From: Gavia stellata
Taxonomy: Eukaryota > Chordata > Aves > Gaviiformes > Gaviidae
Direction of reading: 5' to 3'
DNA: 64,000 bases
Assembly (NCBI RefSeq): GCF_030936135.1
Contig: NC_082610.1
Span: 16,564,428-16,628,427, forward strand
In this document: positions 40,259-52,832 of the stretch, in pieces
How positions within the stretch are numbered: position 1 is the stretch's first letter
Layout: each line of letters opens with the position of its first letter
Notes under the pieces: model-generated
The model's database searches: none
What the model was told of the DNA's origin: nothing
What the model saw: the letters and a program-made list of their open reading frames with translations, nothing else
Translations under genes and position numbers: made by a program

Positions 40259-40335
40259 CGAAAAAAGAAAAACCACCACCAAACCCAAAAAACCCCAACC
40301 CCTCCCCAAAAAAACACCACCAAAAAAACCCAGAC
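40259..40335 (+). repeat. A/C-rich low-complexity stretch
   Basis: Composed almost entirely of A and C (AAACCC, CCACCACC and CCAAAAAAA blocks). It is simple sequence with no unit repeated exactly. Confidence 0.7.
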
Positions 40336-41326
40336 ACATCACGTTCACAAAGCACAGGCTAAGGGAGGTCCCTGCTGGCAAGACGATGAAATGCATGTGC
40401 ACCATTTCCAAACACATCATTCACCCGCGACAAGTAGTTTCTTCCACATCTGAATGCCAGAAACATTGGACATTCACCTTGCGTTCAATTTGGCACCAGC
40501 CTTCTGCTCCTAAAGACAGCGCTGCCCCACCCACACAGCACAGACTGCACAAGAGCAGCTGTTTGCTGGGGCAAAGGGGGAATTCAGTCTCTATTTCACC
40601 ACGTTTGTCAAGGATAAAAATTCCCGGCATACTTGAATTATCATTCTGCTAAAGCAAGGCTGTCGGACCTGTTTCTACAGCTTCTTCTGTTACAGAAGAG
40701 CTGGGGGATGGAACCCAGCTAGTTTCCCACTTCTTGACATGGGCCATTTTTTCTACCACAACAGGCATTAGATATCATCCCACTTAGGGAATAATTACAT
40801 CAGGGAAATTACGTATCTCACCTACTCATTGGAATTAGTGATACCACATTTAACAATTAATCAGCCAATACTAGATAGTTGTGTGTTGAAAAGAAGAAGG
40901 AAGAAAATAAACCAACAGATCTTGTCTCAGCTTTTTTGTACATTACATTAAACAACTACTGCAAAACTTCAACAAATTTCAAGACACAAACCAGAAATAA
41001 TTCTTAACTATGGCAGACTATCATAAAGACACTTATGATATACCTGGGGACAAACTAAGCTCAGAGAAATGTTAACAACTCGCTGAGAGAGACATTAACT
41101 TCCAGACCATAAAAATGACTCAGAAAAGAAGGCAAGAGAGAGTTAAAATAAATATCCAATGAAGGACAATGTATTTTACAGGACATTGACATTATGAAGA
41201 GGTTCAATTTTCCTCTTACAAGTGACACATACTTGAGAGCAACAGACGTTTCCAGTGGCTCAGAAAACAAATTTAATTGACCCTTAGAATGAAGGAAAGC
41301 ATACAGGTTTTTTTTAAAAAAGAAAC

Positions 41327-41332
41327 TTTATT
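41327..41332 (-). terminator. Candidate poly(A) signal of SAAL1
   Basis: AATAAA on the minus strand about 1.5 kb past the SAAL1 stop codon at 42835. The interval 41327-42834 holds no other recognised feature and is probably the SAAL1 3' UTR. The hexamer alone does not prove use. Confidence 0.4.
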
Positions 41333-42834
41333 ACAAATCTGTAGGTTTAAGAAAATTTTTCTCCAGTAAACAGCATACAAAAATTGATAGAAACCATGGC
41401 AATTCTTTTTGGTGACACAAGTCAGATATTTGTAATTCTAAATCTTCTGCCAACAACTAAGATGCTGCTGGCAGCCCAAGAGAACGATTAAGTTGCACTA
41501 CTTTTGAAAACGGGAAGTTTGGATGAAAAGGCTATAAACATATACACATACTGTATTTTACCACACGTAGAGGTAACTCAGGGCAAACAAAACATGGCCC
41601 AGCACAATACTTAAAGTCTGTGAAAACCTGGAGAGCCAGGCAATGTGTGTATACGGTATTAAGTTATTCTCTATGCTCTGGTTCCTGTTTTCTTTTACAT
41701 CCCAAACCTAATAAAGACCAATTGTTTTCCACTCCCATTTACAGAAACAGTGAAGCTGATGTGTTTCTATGCTGTCTTTTCAGACACAGAATATGTTAGC
41801 TGCACTGCATGCAGGCAAGTGATCTAAAAATGTAGAGCAGTTAAAACATAATATAATTAAAAGTGGGATTTTTAGAAGACTGCAGACTGAATTTACTGCA
41901 AGTGACCTAACACCTTAAGCTCCCCTGAAAAACCAAGGCTAACATGGCATGTCTAATGTCATTCACAGATAATTCACAAGACATGTGAATGAGGGAAGAA
42001 CTGTCTGATACATGTTAACATTCCTAAACTGAAGTACAGACTGCTTTAAAAAAGCAGAAAATTTACAAGTATGCTACGGATTAAATCCAAACCTGCCCTA
42101 CAACTCTAACTCTGGGTAACTGGCTGCAATGGTTGGAAGCTGAAGCATAGACCATTGGTAACCATATTCTCAAATCCTTTAAACTGCACAGGACCTAGAT
42201 GCCACAACTCAGAGCTGCGGTGTAGAAGAGGCTTCATTGCAAGAGGTATGAAGATTTGAAAGGAGCAGGATGAAACATTTGTTACAATACCTGCTCAAGG
42301 TACTGATATGATCTAAAAGAGAAAAAAAAAAAAGAAAAAACCCCAAACAACTCTGTGTAATTTAACTGTTTTTATCAGGTGCTTGAAGGTCCTTAGGTAG
42401 AGGACATCTGGCATTTTCTATTGATCAGTCCTCCTTTTGCCAACAGCAACTTCGAAGAAACCAGCATCATGTTAAAAATATACTCAGTGCATTTAATTCA
42501 TTTTGCTGTTTCAACTTAAGTTGAAAAGCACAGAATCAAGAGTTATTCTAAGAACACTACGCTGCAGAAGAGCAAATAGAAATCAACAGTCTCTCATCAC
42601 CAGAGCGAACAGGATGGAAGATGCAGAACTGAATTTACAGTAGTTTCCTTCCCCAATGCAGACCAGATTAACCCTAGGTTAATCAGGGCTACCTGGAACA
42701 TTTCTTAAAAGCCACCTGTTGGTAAGGAGGTTGCCTCATTCTCCTGCATTTACTGAAGACTTGATTTCTGAAACACTGTAATAAAACAGTCAAAAATCTT
42801 CATGCCAAAGAAGGAAAATATTTCATGTACATTC

Positions 42835-45800
42835 TTAGGTGTGAACCTTCAGGCTCGGGAAACGTTTTTCTAGATTGTCAGCAAGCGTCTGATCAGCCTC
42901 ACGCAGAACTTCAAGGAAACTCTCCACCTGGAAATAAATTGCAAACACACACGCGTGCACACACACACACACACAAAGAAAAAAAACAAACACAAAAAAA
43001 CAAACTTGCATGGAACACAGAATTCTTATACTTGGTATAGAGGGTCTTTCTACTGCTGTACCTTCCCACCAACAGCAGCAGCCACTGCAAAGAATAATGG
43101 AAAATGCTCCACAGTAGATACCTTCCTCCTAAACCCCACAATTTCAGTTGGTCTAAATTTTGAAACATTATTGCCTTCCCCAAACTCTTATTTTATTGTT
43201 TAAAAGTACACAAAGAAAACCCCCCTGGGAAAAATATCTAAAATAATTATTCTATAAAAATGTACAGCACGAATTTTCAGCTAGCATAAATTTGCAGACA
43301 TCCATCTATTTCAGCACAGTTTGACCCTTATATCAGCTGATGATCTACGCAAAGCTCTGGCTGAAGTAAGCCAGAAGAGACAGAGAGCGTAAGACTGTCT
43401 AGAATGGCATATTACCTGTGTCTGAGCAACTCTGTCCTACCTCTACATCTGATCCTGAAATGCCTTGCCACCCAAGTAGTATTTTTTCAGCTATGTTAAA
43501 GACCTTGTCATATACTCACCGATGCGAAATACAAAGGTAGGAGGTTCTGAAACGCACAGGAACATGTCTGTTCATTTAAATGTCCCTGGTGTAGTCCTTC
43601 TAACGTATTTTCCTGGAAAATAAAATGAGAAATACAACTAGTATGTCACGAACAGCCGTTTAAAGAACAAACTCAAAATTGTGCACACAGGGTCTACAGT
43701 ATGTGCTTCATTCTCAAAAACGGGTACAACAACCAGAACTTACAGTTCTCAGAGAATGCCAGATGTAGCTAAGGTGTGAAAGCTCACACACCGCAAGTCT
43801 CTTAATCTGAATGGTCCCATAATAAAGAAGTCCAGCTGAGAAAGTGAGTTTATATATTGATACTCTTTCCTCTTCTTAAATAAATTGGCTTTCATTCAAA
43901 AGAAATGGCGACATACACCTAGAGAACTTATCATACAGAATCTTGGCCCTGGAGGCACATAGCTCAGAAAACCTGAGTCCCTGCCATCTAAAACGCATGT
44001 TGGTACTCACCTTCTGATTGATTGTCTAATGAATTTCCAGTATGCGACTTCACTTGCGCAGAAAAATGCCGCATTAATAGTAACATCTTTTTTCTTACCT
44101 ACCCTGCAGAAATCCCTCCTAGAATTTTGTTTATTCTTACCTTGGTCAGTTCTTGAAGCATATTGGAAAGTAATTCACAGCAAATATCCTTCAAAATTTT
44201 TAAATGGAAATCTTCCTCGTTTAGATCAGCCCTTCCAGTCTCTTGTTGTTCAGACTCCTTTGAGTTATCAACAGATCTCTTCCCACAGCCTTCCATGTAT
44301 TGCAAGATACGAATCAAGCTCCCAATCAGAGGCATATCTAATATAAAGTAACAAGAAAATGGAAATGTAACACTGAAAATTTTTCCCCATCCTTTCAAGG
44401 CATTAGGATTTTGAAACACATCACAAGATTTTATACAAAAGCTATAGGAACGTATATTCTAACAGTGTTGTGTTTTATCAAAGACTGTTTTAGAGAAGCA
44501 AGTGGAAATGTAGTAGAAAACCCAAACCATTTTTTCTGCAAGCTAACCTGCATCTATAAAAAGCATATGCCAGTGCTAAGAAATACGAGAAGGAAAAATG
44601 TCTCTAGCAGTACCTCAGAGAGGTTAATATGTTAAATTTGCATCCAGATAATCCTATCTGATAAACCAAACCAACACGTCTTTCTGCTGCAGATGACCCT
44701 GACTCACATTCCCAAGATAGGCTTTTAATTCTAAAGACTTGTCAATGGATTTAAAAGTAACAAGTGATAAAGATGGATTTAAGTAAGTGCAGAATCTCCC
44801 TCTAATAAAAAAAAAAAAAAAAAAAAAAAATCACTATCAAGACCTCCCATTTTAGCAAAGATGAATTCTGCAACTTTTATTAATTTACCCAATGGAGAAG
44901 ACTGAACAGCATCTCTAGATTCTATTACTGTAACTCTTCAGAGATATCCAGTAACCAAATTTTGTTTTAGAGTACCCAGTAAAGAGCCTTACTGTATTCA
45001 AACATGTAAATGAATTCTGTGTTCTGAACTGGTCTCTAGTAAACAGTAATAAATTAACCACCTTTCACCCCACATACATAAGTCAATTGTGAAAACAACA
45101 TTAAAAAAAAACAGAACAGAAATAAGCATGACTTGCTTTTCCTCATCTTGGTGTATTCTTGTTCTGTCTGTGAAGCAAACATAGCAGACAGCACGGACAA
45201 AATAGAGGCCAGTACAGTCTTCTGCTCCTGCACAATGATCGGTGGATCATCTGGCTGGCAAAGTTCATGGCAAACAAGGTCATAAAGCAAACTCCAAGTC
45301 TCTTTTCCTCCATCAGGAGCCTGCACTTGAGAAAAAGAAAGACAGACAGACAACCCACCAACCCATCAAATTTAATCTAGGTACATGTATTATTTTTCTC
45401 TCCATTAAATATCTGATGATCTAGAAGTTACTGCCATTCTTGGTCCTATCATATGTAGCAATTCAAGTGTCTTACCGATAGCCTGAATACCCTCATCCAC
45501 TGTGGTCAGGAGCTGCAAAATATGCATATAAACATCAAGTCCTTCTGGATTATCTGATCTACACAGAACAAACAAAAAACAAAGACAAATTAAAGATCTG
45601 ATTACTGAGTTTATATTCTGTGTGTTTTGGACACACAGAAGACTATCAGCTATTACTGCCATTCTCCTTGCTAACAAACTAGTTGACTCATTTCAGATGA
45701 TAAGTACAGGGAAACGTCTTCTAGAGATCGGTCAAACTATGCCACTCCCACTGAAATCAAGATGTTCAGACACAGGCCTTGACAAGGTTATAAGGAATCT

Positions 45801-48800
45801 CCCCAGCCATGAAACTGAAAAAAAATCTCACATACCGGACTTGTTTGGCTGCTTCAAGTATACAAGGCACAATCTTAAAATCTGGAAGTTCTTCAGGGGA
45901 ATCATCTACAGATGGTCCCACAGACCGACAAGTGCCATTTTTAATCCAGCTTAACATTAGCTCTTCATCTAGATCAAAGAGTTTGTCCACCACTTCACCC
46001 ACTTTTACCAGCAATTCAACTGCACAAGAGAAAATGTATCAATTTCAACAAGACTAAAAACAAAGAGCAAAAATTAGCTCACAAAATGCTAACATATAAA
46101 AGTATTCAGAGTAAATTCAGTGCTGAAATATATTAGTTTCGTTCACAACCTACTAATGGTTGCCACGTTTAGTTCCTTTTTGTGGCACAGATCAGGTGAA
46201 GAGTTTGATAAATAGGGTCTGCTGGAAAGCCCACAAACACCTTCTACCTTATCATACCATTTATAAAGCAGGAACTTTATTCTGCAAAGAGACTTTAGGT
46301 TCCTGAAAAGCGGTAACTTCTGCTTCTGAAGTAAAACTTTGCAATATTTGTCCCTAAATATGCAGTTTTCTGCTCACCTTACACCTGCCAATCTGCATTT
46401 TACTTAAGTAGATCTGTGATTTCAATTGGACAGAGCAGGATTTCTGAGCACTGTCATGAAAAACAACCAAATCGAAAAAGGTAACTTATTAGGATTCCTA
46501 GAAAAATGGTACCTGCTGTTACAATTGCATTGGACGTGAAAAATAAATGCTGTTCAAAAATATTTACATGATTAGGTGCTTAGTGTGGTTTTTGCTAAAT
46601 TAGTGCTAAGAGAGATTTGTGTACCCCTGTCTGCACACCCAAAGCCTGTGCAGTATTCTGCTGCCGTTCAGAGTAACTGAATCATTCCTCTAGTTCACAT
46701 TCCTCAAAAATGGTAGTTTTAAAAATGGAAAATACATATCTGGCTTGAAAAAAATTTTAAATGAGGTCTTATTTCAAGGATCAAAAATGGCAGATGCATA
46801 TCCCTGAACAAGGACTATGTCCTTTCTTTTACTGTGCCAAATAACAATTTCTTCCATTAGACCTATTTTTATTCCCCCTCCGAGCTTTCTTCTTCCTCTA
46901 TGGGTGCTTTTCTGGCTGGTTTTACATATATTTATAAACCTGCAAAGGCAGGACAAGTTTATTTTGGTGTCCTTTAAATTCATGAGGTTTACTTTATTTT
47001 AAAGAAATTCTGTACTCCCAATTGAAAATATTTGTCTTGGAAACTGCATACTTCAGTTCTTATTTTTTTCTGCAAACACCCACTAACTCCCAGCTTGTTT
47101 TGGCAACGTACCGTTCGTAGAGCTGGACATGATAAAGCAAACACAGTCATACACGGAAGGGTTTTCTCGGATTCTCTCAACCCAGACGTTGGCCACCTCA
47201 GGCTGGGAGAGGCAAGTTAACAACAACCTAGACAAGAATTGCCCATGTAACAAATTAGAAACTAATTCATTGATTTTAGCTGTACAAGTGTAAATCCAAA
47301 ACAATGAGAACGATGTGACAGACACAGGAATCTATCTCACAGCAAATCAATTCCAGAACAATGAGGAAATGACAAAAAGATAGTATGAAAGGATAATAAA
47401 ATAGTGAACCCACTTGTCAGTTTTCTTCCCATGCCTCAGAACATAGCAGAACTACACTAATGATTCATCAATTTCTGAGACGTCCTACCTGCTTGTTTCC
47501 AGAAGAGTTGGAGAGTCTGAATCACACAAACGTTGCAATAACACTTGCCTTTAAGGAGAAAATGCAAGATTAGATTAATAAATCATAGAATCATAGAATG
47601 GTTTGAGTTGGAAGGGACCTTTGAAGGTCATCTAGTCCAACCCCCCTGCAATGAGCAGGGACATCTTCAACTAGAGCAGGTTGCTCAGAGCCCCGTCCAA
47701 CCTGACCTTGAATGCTTCCAGGGATGGGGCATCCACCACCTCTCTGGGCAACCTGTGAACCCCTGAGGGACACCACTTGTCACCAATCTCCATACGGGCA
47801 TAGAGCCATTGACCACTACCCTCTGGCTGCCACCATCCAGCCAATTCCTCATCCACTAAACAGTCCACCCATCAAATCTGTATCTCTCCAATTTGGACTC
47901 CAATAAAAACTATCTTTGTTTAAAAAAAAAAAAGTTATAAAAAGGTTAATTTCACAGCTGCAGCCACGTAGCAAGACTAAAACCAGCTTTTCCTGACTGT
48001 GCATGTATTACCAATGTTTCAAGATTGCCAAACTTAGAAATTAAAGATTCAAGAACTTGACTGGGGGTTAAAAACAACAAAAAAATAGTGGTCTGTATCC
48101 TTTTTTTTCTTCACTGAACACTTCCCACACAACTATGGTCAGCCAAAAAGGTGTGAATGAAGATGACGCACGGCAGGCAAACTTAGTTCCTTCTATAACA
48201 TATCTTTCATGATTGTGAGTCCAGAAAAGCAGTACTCATGCATGTATAAAGCACATATACACTTACCCAAGATTCTCATCTTTACTAATGGACATGCATA
48301 TGTCTTGGAAACAGGCCATATTTCCTAATATTCCCACACAGATTTCCTGAAAAGTCAAAATACAGCATAATGAAGCAACTGCAACATAGTTCAAAATTTC
48401 ATTACCACAGCCATAAGACAAAAGTAAGAAAGGTTCAAAGATGTTTTCCAGTTTGATTTTCAAGTTCTTATGACCTGCCAATTTCAAGACAGAAATACAG
48501 ATTTTTTTCTACAGGATGCTATAAGACTAGCTTAAAATACACTTACGACAGGTACCATGCAGATATTTCAGTGTTAAGGTGTTCCATAAAATCAAATGCA
48601 TTTTAAAATCAACTTTGCTTGCATATTTTATGTATACTGTTTTGAAGCTAATCTGACATCCCTATTATTAAAGCAATATAAAGTCCCAAGAACAAAAATA
48701 TCACCATGTAAGTGCAACCCTCACAGATATTCACTTCCTCTCAAAAGAAAGGGGTCTTAATACAAGCTTCCAGCAAAGCCCATTTTCTAATTGCAGAGAT

Positions 48801-51194
48801 TTAAAAAAGAAAAAAAACACAAAAACCAAACACAGTACATCCCGTTAAGATATTCGTGCCTAGACAATCATTAAAAGGATGCATGCTCCTACAAAAGGGA
48901 CTGTGAGAGCTCCGAAACACCTGCGGGTGGCTGCTGCTGACACAGAATGTCCTGGGAATCACTCACTTTCAGCAACTTTAAGTTGGAAAACAACCCTCAC
49001 CACTCAAGGTTATCTTTTTTATTAACATTTTGTTACCTCTGCTAAATTACAGCAGACAGTCTAGCAGCCACTATCTCAAGAAAGTAGTCGTGACAGCTGA
49101 TTAGCACTGACTTCCAAATTTTGGTTGTACTTTCAAAAGACAAAGTACTGAACTTTAAAAGCCTTGTGTCTCTATTCATTGTGTTTTCTCCTCATTCCCC
49201 TAACCTATTCAAACATGCAACAGGAGGAGGAGGGAGATATGTGCAAATGCATGTACAGAGCTATCTACTATTGCTATTAATATGGGACAGCTTTTTAACA
49301 GCCCATACTTACAGTAAGGCGAGGGCATTTTGACTTGGCAAAAACTCCCATGAATATATCAGGGGCGTTGAACTCCTGAAGAAATAAAGCGACATCCTGT
49401 GGAGAAAGTGAATGGACTTCTACAATTTCCAAATGCAAAAATCAGACCTTTTCTCACAGCACAAGGACTGGATCAAAGAGATGTCAAACTCACTACAAGA
49501 GATCAGTTATTTCTCAACAGTTAATACCAATAATCCTCACTTTTCAATGAGAGAAGATCAGCAAGCCCCTATGGTTATTCAGGACACCAGCGATTTGCTA
49601 TACAATGAGCCAAAAAGTCACATTTAGTTTCTTTTGCTCTCTGTCCCAACAGAGGGTCAGAGACGCCAAGTCAGAATTCAGCAAATACCCTGTTTTCAGA
49701 CAGTGATGTCACCCACAGGTACAAAAACAAACAAGGGAAGGGACTACCATTAGCACTTGATCAGAGCATACAAAAGAGGAAATCTCCTCCTCCTTTTACC
49801 ACATTAAAGCACAAGATTAGTTCTCTATTTCGGAGTAAAGAACACATCTTCCATGTTTATTTAAAATATCTAACGAAAAGCCAGGGAATAAAATAATAAT
49901 AGTTTTAAAAAAATACACATCTCTTACTTGAGAATTTGTTCCAGCATTTGAGAATGTTTAGAAAAATACCAAGAAGCTACGTTAGATTGCCATTGTGAGT
50001 CTGTAGCGGAAGTTTAAAATCTATTATTGTCTATCAGAGAAAACTACACTTACTACCAGGATGCATTGCAATTGCTAGAGGAAAATATGCCTATTTAGAG
50101 AGGGCATCAATATTATCTCCATAATCAAACTGCTGAAGATAAAGGCTATGCACCTGAGTTCATTTCAGCTACAGTTAAGGTACTGTCTTCTAATAACGCT
50201 GAGCTTTGGTTCAACTCCTGCACATAACAGAGAAAACCAACAGGTGTGAATACAGCCCCATTTACACCAGCTGACCCTAAGCAATAGCACTGTGCGATCC
50301 ATTAGACACCTGGGGGAAGGTCTTGTTTCTTTTACATTCACACACAGCTCTGCTTTATATCCTCAAACAGCAGCACGGCATCCAGCAGCCAGGACACAAC
50401 AGAAGGCCTGCTTCTGCAAACTAGTGCTGGGCCAAAGGACGCACGCAAAGTTCTCGCTCATCTTGAAAAGAAGCCTTCGCGATGAGCCTGCTTGATGCCA
50501 ATTCACCACACCTGCTCTGCCTCACGACCCACCGAACAGTCAGAAAACCGGAGAACAAGCAACACCACCGCAATGGGAAAGCTGACGGAGCCCGTTTGAC
50601 CCTGAGCCCTCTCCCACCTCCAGAAGGGCTCTGACTGAACACGCTCAGCAGCAGAAACATGGCGGAAGGTGCCCACAGCCGCCAACCGCCCTCGAGGCCG
50701 GAGCCCCGCACATCGCTCCTACCTCGTCCATCGACATGTCCCACACTTTGCAAATGTCATTCTCCATCTCTTCGTCCAGTTCTGTCTGCATTCCCTCGGG
50801 GCTGACGGCGGGATCCGTCTTCTCGGGGCTAATGACCTGAGAGAAACCGGGGGGGGGGGCACACGGGGGTACGGCGGTACGTGAGCTACGACCGAAAACC
50901 GCCACTAACACTAACAACGACCCATCCCTTCAGTCACAGCTTAAAAAAACCCCACACAACTCGGAAACCGGTGTGCCGCGCGTCCCTCCCGGCCCCCGGT
51001 AACGCACCGCACCCGCCAGGCGCTGGCGGTTACCGCGCCCGCCGGCCTCTCCCCTCACAGCTCCCGCAGGCCCGCACCTCGATGAGGCGGGTGAGGATGC
51101 TGAACAGCCAGTGCTTGCTGTACACCGTGTTCCCCACCGCGTCGCCCTCCTCCTCCTCCGCCTCGCTGGAGGGCGGCGAGGGATTACGGTCCAT
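42835..51194 (-). CDS. SAAL1: SAAL1 (serum amyloid A-like 1), complete, 12 exons
   Basis: Helical-repeat (ARM-like) protein linked in mammals to synoviocyte and cancer-cell proliferation; despite its name it is not homologous to SAA. Exons in order: 51078-51194, 50723-50836, 49313-49396, 48267-48346, 47489-47548, 47112-47227, 45836-46019, 45476-45558, 45137-45325, 44141-44337, 43520-43612 and 42835-42927. They total 1410 bases, or 469 residues, against about 474 in human. Conserved blocks include [87 protein letters not shown] and the C-terminal [10 protein letters not shown]. The start lies in a CpG island. All introns appear GT-AG except the one after exon 9, where only a GC donor keeps the frame. 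Intron 4 contains a CR1 fragment, and a (TG)n tract precedes the last exon. Confidence 0.95.
42945..42975 (+). repeat. (CA)n microsatellite beside the SAAL1 last-exon acceptor
   Basis: An imperfect CA/CG dinucleotide tract. On the transcribed (minus) strand it reads (TG)n and ends about 16 bases before the AG of the SAAL1 exon 12 acceptor. UG-rich tracts at that position can bind TDP-43 or CELF proteins. Confidence 0.85.
44807..44830 (+). repeat. Poly(A) homopolymer in SAAL1 intron
   Basis: A run of 24 A on the plus strand within the intron between SAAL1 exons 9 and 10 (poly-T in the transcript sense). No retrotransposed body is visible next to it. Confidence 0.8.
47581..47905 (-). mobile_element. 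CR1 LINE fragment in SAAL1 intron 4
   Basis: On the plus strand it begins with the reverse complement of the CR1 3' end (AATCATAGAATCATAGAATGG, then GTTTGAGTTGGAAGGGACC), so the element is oriented on the minus strand. The body continues through the familiar CR1 phrase about a dozen codons long, CCAGGGATGGGGCATCCACC. It then jumps to a more 5' CR1 segment, so it appears internally deleted as well as 5' truncated. It is followed at 47922-47932 by an A-rich stretch. Confidence 0.85.
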
Positions 51195-51620
51195 GGCGGC
51201 CCGCCACAACCGCGCCGGCGCCAGCGAGGCGGCGGCGGCGGCCAGAGCGGCGCTCGGGCGGCGCCCCACAGCGCCCCCTGACGGGGCGGGGCGCCGGGAG
51301 GCCACCGCCCAACGGCCGCCGTAGGCCCTCACCAGAGCCCAACGGCCGGGCCGGGCCCCGGGCGCCGCCGCTCCCCCCCCCCCGCGGAAAGCAGCCCCCG
51401 GGCTCCCAGGGCAGCCGAGGGGCCAAGGGAGACGCCCGCCCCTTGGCAGCGCCGGTGGCCCCCGTGATGCCCTGACATCGCCCCGCGGGGATGCGCGCGG
51501 GGAGCGCGGCCCTTGAGGGCGTCCCGCTTCGCTGGAGGCCGGCGCTGTGCCCTCGGGTCCCCGCCCCAGAAGGAAGGCAGCGGCGAGGCCGGGCGGTTTT
51601 CGGGGTAGTTCCTTTATTCG
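50960..51620 (-). promoter_or_regulatory. CpG island promoter of SAAL1
   Basis: CpG-dense DNA spanning SAAL1 exon 1 (ATG at 51192-51194) and reaching into the SAA 3' UTR. It is consistent with a housekeeping promoter without a TATA box. It lies immediately downstream of the SAA gene on the same strand. Confidence 0.7.
51613..51618 (-). terminator. Poly(A) signal of SAA
   Basis: AATAAA on the minus strand 55 bases past the SAA stop codon, a typical position for the short SAA 3' UTR. Cleavage would fall near 51590-51600, about 400 bases before the SAAL1 start codon and inside its CpG island. Confidence 0.75.
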
Positions 51621-51672
51621 GCTGCACGGAGAGGGGTAGAGGGGAGCAGAGACGGCCGCCTGCGGGGCAGCG

Positions 51673-52832
51673 TTAGTATTTGCTGGGAAGGCCGGCAGGC
51701 CTGTAGCGGTTGGGGTCCCCGCCGTTCCTGCCCCAGGCGTTGGCCTCTTGGTCAGCTCGGGTGTCTTCTGCGCCTCTGCCGCTCATGTCGCTTTGCCAGT
51801 TTTCCCGGGCGTCACTAGCGGGGAGAAAACAGGCCACCTGAACCCACCGGCATTTAACTCCACTTTGCATTGATTTCCTCACCCGTGCGGAGTAGCTAGC
51901 CTTTCCGCAGGACTTCTCCAAGTGAGATGCAAGCACGTGTTCAGTCCTTGTCTGAGAAGCGCAGCAGAATCAGTGACCGGCATGTCAAGAAACAAACCAG
52001 CAAGGACAGAGAGTTCCTTATCGACAGAAATGCAGAGCTAAGGAATCTGCCTTCTCGGGAGGACAAGGAGAAAGGCTCACGCTCAGGTGGGAGGACAGGC
52101 ACCATTCTAATAGAGACAAGCTGTTCAGACATTAACTGCTTCCCCCCCTTCCACTGTCCTTCTAGGTCAAAAGCTGAGTACAAGTCAAGAAGGACTTCAC
52201 TCTAACTGGAATGCCTGGATCCCTAGAAACTCACTGTTAACAAGCCAAACACGCTCCATTACCTGATCACTTTGGCTGCCCAAGCACCGCCAGGTCCTCT
52301 TTGGGCAGCATCGTAATTCCCACGAGCGTGGAAATATTTGTCGGCACCTTTATAATTTGCCTCGCGCATGTCCCAGTATGCCCTGAGCATATCCCATGCC
52401 CCTGAAGAAAGCAGAGAAACAGAGATGGTGTTGACTTTAAAGAGTCATCCCAGAAACAGTTAAGTACCATTTCAGCCAGGAGCTGAAAGGCCCAAGGAGC
52501 GGTAACACAGAGAGGCAATTCTCCACATTGGCCTTTGCACGTGGGGTGCCCACGAAAAGAGCCTGCAGGGGCTTATCAAGGCCCTCTTCCAGCAGCAGAA
52601 ACCAGCAGGGTTCCTCACGGGGAGCTGCGGACCTCCCAGCTCTGAGGACTGTGTCCACTGACTGCCCGTAACCTGTGCTCGGGGAGGGGGTTCCTGACAG
52701 AAAGGCCCGTGGTAACAGCAGCTTACCTCCCACTGCATCCCAGGCAAATCGTCCACCTCGGGCTAATGGTTGCATATCGGCGCTTGCACATAGAATAAAG
52801 GAGAGCAACACAAGGCAGACACAGAGCCTCAT
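51673..52832 (-). CDS. SAA: Serum amyloid A, complete, 3 coding exons
   Basis: Acute-phase apolipoprotein secreted by liver and carried on HDL. Coding exons 52727-52832, 52263-52401 and 51673-51814 join in phase (1, then 2) and give 128 residues. A hydrophobic signal peptide ([18 protein letters not shown]) precedes the mature chain. The family signature is intact: [57 protein letters not shown], and the C-terminal [12 protein letters not shown]. The N-terminal part of the mature protein ([12 protein letters not shown]) differs from the mammalian RSFFSFLGEAF segment. A non-coding leader exon lies upstream at 53180 to about 53218. The gene sits between HPS5 and SAAL1, as in mammals. I cannot say which vertebrate SAA paralogue it corresponds to. 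Confidence 0.96.

Larger units (their letters stand above)
26010..41320. other. Intergenic region between TPH1 and SAAL1
   Basis: About 15 kb of mostly AT-rich DNA. Apart from the exon candidate at 27718-27861 I recognise no gene. Short open frames are scattered on both strands without splice context or family resemblance, the longest being 186 codons at 36233-36793. Simple sequence includes a G13 run near 30252-30263 and an A/C-rich stretch at 40259-40335. A GC-richer block at about 32550-33000 stands out in composition. Confidence 0.6.

Noticed and set aside
42835-51194. Possible homology between SAAL1 and SAA because of their names and adjacency
   Set aside because: The protein sequences share no motif; SAAL1 is a helical-repeat protein and SAA a small apolipoprotein.
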